A stretch of DNA of 13,208 bases from JAMCRM01 sp041685075. GTDB taxonomy: Bacteria > Acidobacteriota > Terriglobia > Bryobacterales > Bryobacteraceae. The notes beneath the pieces are model-generated. The model worked only from the letters and a program-made list of their open reading frames with translations, searched no databases and had not been told where the DNA came from. Below are positions 8,375 through 13,208 of the stretch, one piece after another (positions within the stretch are counted from its first letter, which is position 1; each line of letters begins with the position of its first letter). The position numbers and the translations under genes are program-made. The stretch lies in contig JAWLGN010000145.1 of NCBI GenBank assembly GCA_041685075.1, forward strand, positions 1 through 13,208, given 5' to 3'.

Positions 8375-11350
8375 CTATGTCGCTTCGATTGCAGGGTTGG
8401 GGTTCTTCAGGGTGGCCAGGTAGGTGGTGCGCGGGCGGGTGTTCAAATCCGCCAGCACCCCGTAGTTGCGCTGCTCGTTCTTCAAGCGGGCCACGCGGCT
8501 GTTGGGATCGTTGATGTCGCCGAAGACGATGGCTTCGGTCGGGCAGGCCGCCTGGCAGGCCGTCTGAATGTCGCCGTCCCGTACCTTGCGGTTCTCCTTC
8601 TCCGCCTGGATCTTGGCCTGCTGGATGCGCTGCACGCAGTAGGTGCACTTTTCCATCACCCCGCGGGTGCGCACCGTGACGTCGGGGTTGCGCAGCAGTT
8701 TCAAACTCGGGGTGGTCTGGTCGCTGTACTGCAGAAAGTTGAAGCGCCGCACCTTGTAAGGACAGTTGTTGGAGCAGTAGCGCGTGCCCACGCAGCGGTT
8801 GTAGACCATGTCGTTCAGTCCCTCGCTGCTGTGGGCCGTAGCGGCCACCGGGCAGACCAGCTCGCAGGGCGCCGTCTCGCAGTGCTGGCAGAGCATGGGC
8901 TGGTGAAACAGCTCGGGATTCGCCAGGCTGCCCTGGTAGTACGTGTCGATGCGGATCCAGTGCATGGCGCGCCCCCGGGCGGTCTGGTCCTTCCCCACCA
9001 CCGGGATGTTATTCTCCGCCTGGCAGGCCACCACACAGGCGCTGCACCCCGTGCACACGCTCATGTCGATGGCCATGCCCCACGCGTACCCCTCGTACTT
9101 CACCTCGGGATACATGAACAGCTCGCGGGGCGGCGCGGTGTCCTGGATGGCGCTTTCCGGATCCGCGAGATAGGAGTTGATATCGGCGTGCCGGATGATG
9201 GTGCGGCGGGCGTCGAGCACGTGCTGGCCCTGGGTGGTTGCCAACTCGTAGCTGCCGCCGGTATCCCGCACGTTCAAGCCGAAGTCGTTCCACAGAGCGC
9301 CCGAGGTACGCAGCGCATAGGCGTCGAACCCGGCGCCCGCGGCCACGCGCCCGCCGCGCTTCCGGCCGTAGCCAAGATGCACCGTCACGCAGCCGTCGGC
9401 GTGGCCCGGCTGGATGAAGACCGGGGCGCGCACTTTCCTGCCCCGGTGGTCCAGTTCCACCATGCGGCCGTTTTCCACGCGCAGCACGTTGGCCGTCGCG
9501 GGACTCATCACCGCGGCGTTGTCCCAGGTGAGCTTGGTCACCGGCTTGGGCAGTTCCTGCAGCCAGCCGAGGTTGGCGAAGCTGCCGTCGTGCACGGCCG
9601 GGTCCGGGCGGAAGATGATTTCGAAACCCCCGCGCTCGGGCGGCGTGCCGCTCCAGCCGTAGCGCACCTCTGCGGTGCGGGTGGGAAGCGCGGTGCCCGG
9701 TACCACGCCATCATGCACCGCGCGGCGCCAGAAGCGCTCGAAATCGGCGCCGGGACGCTGCCGGTTCCAGTAGCTCCGCACAATGTCGCGGCCCTCCAGC
9801 CGCGGCGTGGCCTCCAGCAGCCCCACTACTTCATAGATCGAGCGGCTGCGGTAGAGCGGCAGGATGAGCGGCTGGATGATGCTGGCGGTGCCGTCGAAGG
9901 CTCGCGCGTCGCCCCATGCTTCCAGGTAGTGCGATTCCGGAAGTTGCCACTGGCAGACCTCCGCGGTCTCGTCGTCGTAGAGTCCCAGGTGCACCCGGAA
10001 CTGCGCGCGCTGGATACGCTCCCGCAGGTTCAAATCCGCGGGCGCCGTGTACACAGGGTTGCAGCCCAGGATGAGCAGCAGTTTCACGGAGCCTGTATCC
10101 AGGTCCGCGGCCAGTTCTTTAATCGAGGCGAGGTGATCGACCGGGTCCACTTCCACCGGATCGCTGTAGAAGACCGTACTGCCCACGTTGCCGAGCGCCT
10201 GGTTGATAGCGTGAGCCAGGGCGTGCACGGCGGGCGGCTGCTGGTCTCCGGCCACCACCAGGCTGCGGCCGCGGTGCGCCCGCAGGTCGTCCGCCAGCGC
10301 CGGTAGCCACTTCTGCCACTCGGGGTGTTCAACCGTACCGGCATTGCCGATCTGGACCCCCACGGCGGCGGCCAGGTGCACGGTGAACGGCTCGATATCG
10401 GCGGCCCGCGCCGGCAGCCGGTGATCGGCCGTGGCGCCGGTGGGGGTGGGCATGGGTTCGAGCACGTAGAGCCGGTTCATTCCCGGCTGCCCGCTCACGG
10501 TGCGCCGCCGTTCGGCGAACTGCCGGGCGTAGCGCAGGCTGGCCGGCCCGGAGGCCAGCAGGTCGGAATCGAGCGCCACCACCACGTCGGCGTTGCGCAA
10601 ATCGTAGTAGACGTTGAGCGGCTGTCCGAACGCCAGCATCGCGCCGGCGCGCGCGGCGTGATCTCCGGCCGGCTCCCAGCGGTGCCACTTGGCGCGCGGC
10701 AACTCGCTCAGCAGTTGCTGCATCTGATCGCCCAGCGTGGGGGAGGTCACCGCACCGGTCAGGATGCGCAGGCCGGCGCCGCCCGAGGCGCGTTGCAGCG
10801 CCATGGCCTTGCGAATCTCGGTTTCAAACGCGCCCCAGGAGCGGATCTCGCCGTTATAGCGCAGCGCCTGCGAGCGGTCGGGATCGTAGAGCTGCAGCAC
10901 GGAGGCCTGGGAGAAGGCGTCGCAGGCGCCCAGGCTGGCGGGGTGCTCCGGATTGCCTTCCGCCTTGGTGGGGCGCCCCTGGTGGCTTTCCACCAGCAGG
11001 CCCGTCGCCAGCCCGCCTACCGTGTGGGCCGTGGCATAAAACTGGGGGCGGCCCGGAATCAGCCCCTCCGGCTGCCGCACGTAGGGGACGATGTGCTCGG
11101 TGGGCTGGCGCGTACAAGCCGCCAGGCCGGCCAGCCCGAGCGATGCCCCCATCATCTTCAGAAAATGGCGCCGTCCCGCGGCATCCTCCGCCGGCCACTC
11201 CGAGGCCTGCCGGGGAAACTCGCGGTGCAACACCTCTTCGAACTCCGGGCTCCCCGCCAGGTCTTCCAGCGACCGCCAGTATTCGCGGCCGCGCTTGCCC
11301 GCCAGTATCGCGCGCAAACGCTCCAGATCAAACTTCGGCTTCTCGTTCAT
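8375..11350 (-). CDS. actB: Alternative complex III subunit ActB (Mo-enzyme-like domain fused to Fe-S ferredoxin domain)
   Basis: A 991-residue periplasmic-side subunit of ACIII. The first ~60 residues contain the extended leader typical of this family (YWRSLEDLAGSPEF near 24-37), then a twin-arginine signal (Arg60-Arg61, HFLKMMG) ending in LAAC, with Cys79 a candidate lipidated residue. Residues ~80-750 resemble the molybdopterin oxidoreductase fold but lack its N-terminal Cys cluster motif, as expected for ActB, which has no molybdenum cofactor. The C-terminal domain has cysteine groups beginning at 766 (CTGCSACVVAC), 821 (CQHC..C..C), 853 (C..C..C), 902 (CTYC) and 932 (CQAAC). The fifteen cysteines match three 4Fe-4S plus one 3Fe-4S cluster. 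The ATG at 11350 gives an ATGA overlap with actA; a GTG at 11359 would add three residues. Confidence 0.97.
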   Translation of the reverse strand: MNEKPKFDLERLRAILAGKRGREYWRSLEDLAGSPEFEEVLHREFPRQASEWPAEDAAGRRHFLKMMGASLGLAGLAACTRQPTEHIVPYVRQPEGLIPGRPQFYATAHTVGGLATGLLVESHQGRPTKAEGNPEHPASLGACDAFSQASVLQLYDPDRSQALRYNGEIRSWGAFETEIRKAMALQRASGGAGLRILTGAVTSPTLGDQMQQLLSELPRAKWHRWEPAGDHAARAGAMLAFGQPLNVYYDLRNADVVVALDSDLLASGPASLRYARQFAERRRTVSGQPGMNRLYVLEPMPTPTGATADHRLPARAADIEPFTVHLAAAVGVQIGNAGTVEHPEWQKWLPALADDLRAHRGRSLVVAGDQQPPAVHALAHAINQALGNVGSTVFYSDPVEVDPVDHLASIKELAADLDTGSVKLLLILGCNPVYTAPADLNLRERIQRAQFRVHLGLYDDETAEVCQWQLPESHYLEAWGDARAFDGTASIIQPLILPLYRSRSIYEVVGLLEATPRLEGRDIVRSYWNRQRPGADFERFWRRAVHDGVVPGTALPTRTAEVRYGWSGTPPERGGFEIIFRPDPAVHDGSFANLGWLQELPKPVTKLTWDNAAVMSPATANVLRVENGRMVELDHRGRKVRAPVFIQPGHADGCVTVHLGYGRKRGGRVAAGAGFDAYALRTSGALWNDFGLNVRDTGGSYELATTQGQHVLDARRTIIRHADINSYLADPESAIQDTAPPRELFMYPEVKYEGYAWGMAIDMSVCTGCSACVVACQAENNIPVVGKDQTARGRAMHWIRIDTYYQGSLANPELFHQPMLCQHCETAPCELVCPVAATAHSSEGLNDMVYNRCVGTRYCSNNCPYKVRRFNFLQYSDQTTPSLKLLRNPDVTVRTRGVMEKCTYCVQRIQQAKIQAEKENRKVRDGDIQTACQAACPTEAIVFGDINDPNSRVARLKNEQRNYGVLADLNTRPRTTYLATLKNPNPAIEAT

Positions 11351-12006
11351 CGGTGACACGTGGAGCAGTTGGTGAGGGCGCGGGCGTCCCGGATCTGATA
11401 CTCCGCCACCAGCCGGCGCCCCAGCTCCAATTGATCTTCCGGCGGTTCGTATCCCATGGTGTAGATGTGCTCGCGCGGCCGCACGTACTTCTCAGGCTGG
11501 CGATGGCACTCCAGGCACCAGGACATCTGTAGGGAGGCGTGCTGCCAGGTCAGCGGCATCTGGTCTACCCGTCCGTGACAGGTTTCGCAGCCTACGCCCT
11601 TATTGACATGGATGGAGTGGTCGAAGTAGACAAAGTCGGGCAGGTCGTGAACGCGCGTCCACTCAATCGAGCGGCCGGTACGGAAACTCTCCCGCACCGG
11701 TTCGAGCTGCGGACTGGTGGCCCAGATCTGCTGGTGGCAGTTCATGCAGGTCTTGGTGGGAGGTATGCCCGCAAACGGCGAGGTTTCCACCGTGGTGTGG
11801 CAGTAGAGACAGTCCACCCCCAGCCCGCCCACGTGGTGCGCGTGGCTGAAGGGCACGGGTTGCTCCCGGACGTCGGAGGCGCGCGTCGCGTAGACGCTGC
11901 GGTCCAGCTCGAAGAAGATCCAACCCAGGAAGACCAGCACGATCAACGGTACAATCACCGTGATCCTGGCTATCGTATTGGTGCTGTGATGAAAAATTTG
12001 GGCCAT
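11347..12006 (-). CDS. actA: Alternative complex III subunit ActA, pentaheme cytochrome c
   Basis: A 219-residue membrane-anchored multiheme cytochrome c and the first gene of the cluster. One N-terminal helix (about residues 12-33) anchors it, with the rest outside the membrane. Five CxxCH heme-binding motifs are present: CLYCH (66), CMNCH (87), CETCH (140), CLECH (164) and CSTCH (214), the last ending one residue before the C-terminus. This number and the spacing match ActA, which relays electrons within ACIII. The ATG at 12006 is fixed because an in-frame TAG lies only six bases upstream of it. The Shine-Dalgarno sequence is weak. Upstream is the only sizeable non-coding gap, so the operon promoter is probably there. 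actB overlaps the stop by four bases. Confidence 0.97.
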   Translation of the reverse strand: MAQIFHHSTNTIARITVIVPLIVLVFLGWIFFELDRSVYATRASDVREQPVPFSHAHHVGGLGVDCLYCHTTVETSPFAGIPPTKTCMNCHQQIWATSPQLEPVRESFRTGRSIEWTRVHDLPDFVYFDHSIHVNKGVGCETCHGRVDQMPLTWQHASLQMSWCLECHRQPEKYVRPREHIYTMGYEPPEDQLELGRRLVAEYQIRDARALTNCSTCHR

Positions 12007-12175
12007 GGCGCTCTACCGTCTCGCGCCCAGGTGTGCCCGGCAATCGATCAACATGCGGCGAACAGCATCCCTCTGGCAAACTCTTAATGAACCTCCATCC
12101 AGTTTGCCAAAATTCAGGTACGCTTAACTGATGCTCGAGGGGGCTGTTGGTTTCATACAGCACAGATAGAACTGT
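12007..12175 (-). other. Intergenic region upstream of actA, likely site of the operon promoter
   Basis: These 169 bases separate the asparaginase-family gene from actA and contain no credible coding sequence. The part at about 12061-12175 is visibly richer in A and T than the coding DNA. It holds the inverted repeat described separately and weak promoter-like hexamers. I see no GC hairpin followed by a T-run, so there is no obvious intrinsic terminator for the upstream gene. Confidence 0.7.
12074..12109. repeat. Perfect 9-bp inverted repeat, possible operator upstream of actA
   Basis: TGGCAAACT at 12074-12082 is exactly mirrored by AGTTTGCCA at 12101-12109, with 18 bases between. The arm centres are 27 bp apart, about two and a half helical turns. 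It lies 68-103 bases upstream of the actA start codon. The pair could bind a dimeric regulator or form a long-loop hairpin; no T-run follows, so an intrinsic terminator is unlikely. The repeat is seen directly, its function is inference. Confidence 0.8.
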
Positions 12176-12179
12176 TCAA
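12152..12179 (-). promoter_or_regulatory. Weak candidate sigma-70 promoter for the act-cox operon
   Basis: TTGAAC (12179-12174) and TATGAA (12157-12152) are separated by 16 bases, each matching four of six consensus positions. The -35 element overlaps the stop codon of the upstream gene. An alternative is TTGGCA inside the inverted repeat, which lacks a good -10 partner. The evidence is thin. Confidence 0.2.
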
Positions 12180-13208
12180 CGCCGGTCGAAGAGGGTGGCG
12201 CAGGGTTCCAGGCGGGCGCCCTTGCCGTCGTGAACGGCGAATTGGCGCGACTCCGCACCGCCCTTGCGCCCTCGCCATAGCGAAACGCCTGCGTACTGGC
12301 CATCTTTGCGCAGCGCGTAGAACTGGATGTCGAAGGAGCGCAAGCGCGCCGTATCGTTGTTGTAATTGCGTGCGATGCGGCGTAGCACCTCGAGGCAGGC
12401 CTCGCGCGGCGGCATGCCGTGCCGCATGTTCTCCACCACGGCGTGCGCGCCGGCCACCCGGATGTTCTCTTCGCCGCGCCCCGTGGATCCCGCCGCTCCT
12501 ACATCCTGGTCCACGTAGAGGCCCGCGCCGATGATGGGGGAGTCGCCCACGCGTCCGGGAATTTTCCAGGCCAGCCCGCTGGTGGTGGTGACGCCGGAGA
12601 TCTCGCCCCGGTCGTTCAGCGCCAGGCAGTTGATGGTGCCGGTGGGCGGATCGGCGGCCATCCTGCGCGCCCAGGCCAGCAGTTCGGGGGAAGCGCCCGG
12701 GAAGGCGTTCTTCAGCCGGGCGCGCGGCTCCCGCGGCGCGTCCAATCCGTCGGTCCAGTTGTTGTGCCCCCCGGCATCGCGCAGCGACTGCTTCCATACC
12801 AGCCAGGCCAGGCGCGACTTTTCCGTCAACAGGTCCTCTTCCTGGAAGCCGTGCGCGCGCGCGAAACGCAGCGCGCCTTCGCCCACCAGCAGAACATGGT
12901 CGCTCTGTTCCATCACCAGGCGCGCCACGCGCGAGGGCGTCTTGATGTTCTGCAGCGCCGCCACCGCGCCGGCGCGGCGCGTGGGGCCGTGCATCACGCT
13001 GGCGTCCAGCTCCACCACGCCTTCCTCGTTGGGAAGCCCGCCATAGCCCACGGAGGTGTCCTCGGGGTCTTCTTCGTTCAGGTTCACCCCCGCGATGACC
13101 GCGTCCAGGGTATCGGCGCCGCCGGCCAGCAGTTCCATGGCGCGGCTGCAGGCGCCCAGGCCGTTGCCACTGGCTACGACGACGTTTTGCGGCCGGCCGG
13201 CGGCGGCG
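12176..13208 (-). CDS. Glycosylasparaginase / isoaspartyl peptidase-family Ntn hydrolase, N-terminus outside window
   Basis: An N-terminal nucleophile hydrolase of the asparaginase-2 family, which cleaves itself to expose a catalytic threonine and hydrolyses asparagine-linked or isoaspartyl bonds. The frame is open to the right edge: 23 codons precede the first visible ATG (13138), including VVVASGNG, the first strand of the family, so the true start lies outside; an exported form is possible. Numbering from that Met, the nucleophile is Thr168 in PPTGTIN. Thr186, Arg196, Asp199, Thr219 and Gly220 match the spacing of the active-site residues of human aspartylglucosaminidase as I recall them. 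GRVGDSPIIGAG at 195-206 is a hallmark. The scissile pair is Gly-Thr rather than Asp-Thr. It runs in the same direction as the act operon but is separated by 169 bp and has no obvious link to respiration. Confidence 0.93.
   Translation of the reverse strand, partial: AAAGRPQNVVVASGNGLGACSRAMELLAGGADTLDAVIAGVNLNEEDPEDTSVGYGGLPNEEGVVELDASVMHGPTRRAGAVAALQNIKTPSRVARLVMEQSDHVLLVGEGALRFARAHGFQEEDLLTEKSRLAWLVWKQSLRDAGGHNNWTDGLDAPREPRARLKNAFPGASPELLAWARRMAADPPTGTINCLALNDRGEISGVTTTSGLAWKIPGRVGDSPIIGAGLYVDQDVGAAGSTGRGEENIRVAGAHAVVENMRHGMPPREACLEVLRRIARNYNNDTARLRSFDIQFYALRKDGQYAGVSLWRGRKGGAESRQFAVHDGKGARLEPCATLFDRR

Noticed and set aside
8375..11350. A molybdenum-containing oxidoreductase catalytic subunit
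   Set aside because: The N-terminal Fe-S cysteine motif of molybdopterin oxidoreductases is missing, and the pentaheme, NrfD and DUF3341 neighbours identify it as ActB.
11351..11359. GTG start for actB nine bases upstream of the ATG
   Set aside because: It is possible, but the ATG at 11350 forms the same ATGA overlap used at other junctions in the operon, and neither has a clear ribosome-binding site.
12074..12109. Rho-independent terminator for the asparaginase-family gene
   Set aside because: The inverted repeat has an 18-base loop, a stem that is not GC-rich, and no T-run after it on the minus strand.

Overview
The window looks like a chromosomal segment of an Acidobacteriota-type bacterium, most like the Solibacter/Bryobacter branch. 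This is inferred from the gene order, the protein sequences and the high GC content, not proven. Every supported gene lies on the minus strand, so transcription runs from high to low coordinates. I see no RNA genes, mobile elements or CRISPR arrays.

Right edge (12176-13208): a glycosylasparaginase-like N-terminal nucleophile hydrolase, cut off at its N-terminus by the window edge. A 169-bp gap (12007-12175) follows. It is the only real intergenic region in the window and carries a perfect 9-bp inverted repeat and weak promoter-like hexamers.

From 12006 down to position 1 there is one continuous respiratory gene cluster: actA (pentaheme cytochrome c), actB (Mo-enzyme-like/Fe-S subunit), actC (NrfD-like quinol subunit), actD (DUF3341), actE (monoheme cytochrome c lipoprotein), actF (second NrfD-like subunit), a 143-residue single-span membrane protein of unknown role, a SCO copper chaperone, then coxB (subunit II with fused cytochrome c), coxA (type A2 subunit I), coxC (subunit III) and coxD (subunit IV, cut by the left edge). 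Neighbouring genes overlap by 1-14 nt or are 3-10 nt apart.

Together they encode alternative complex III, which oxidises membrane quinol and passes electrons through hemes and Fe-S clusters to cytochrome c domains, plus a caa3-type oxygen reductase that takes those electrons to O2. SCO would load the CuA site of subunit II. The arrangement fits a physically coupled ACIII-caa3 supercomplex that replaces a bc1 complex. Less explained points are the 143-residue linker-position protein, the C-terminal membrane anchor on SCO, the inverted repeat upstream of actA, and unusual residues at the active site of the asparaginase-family protein.
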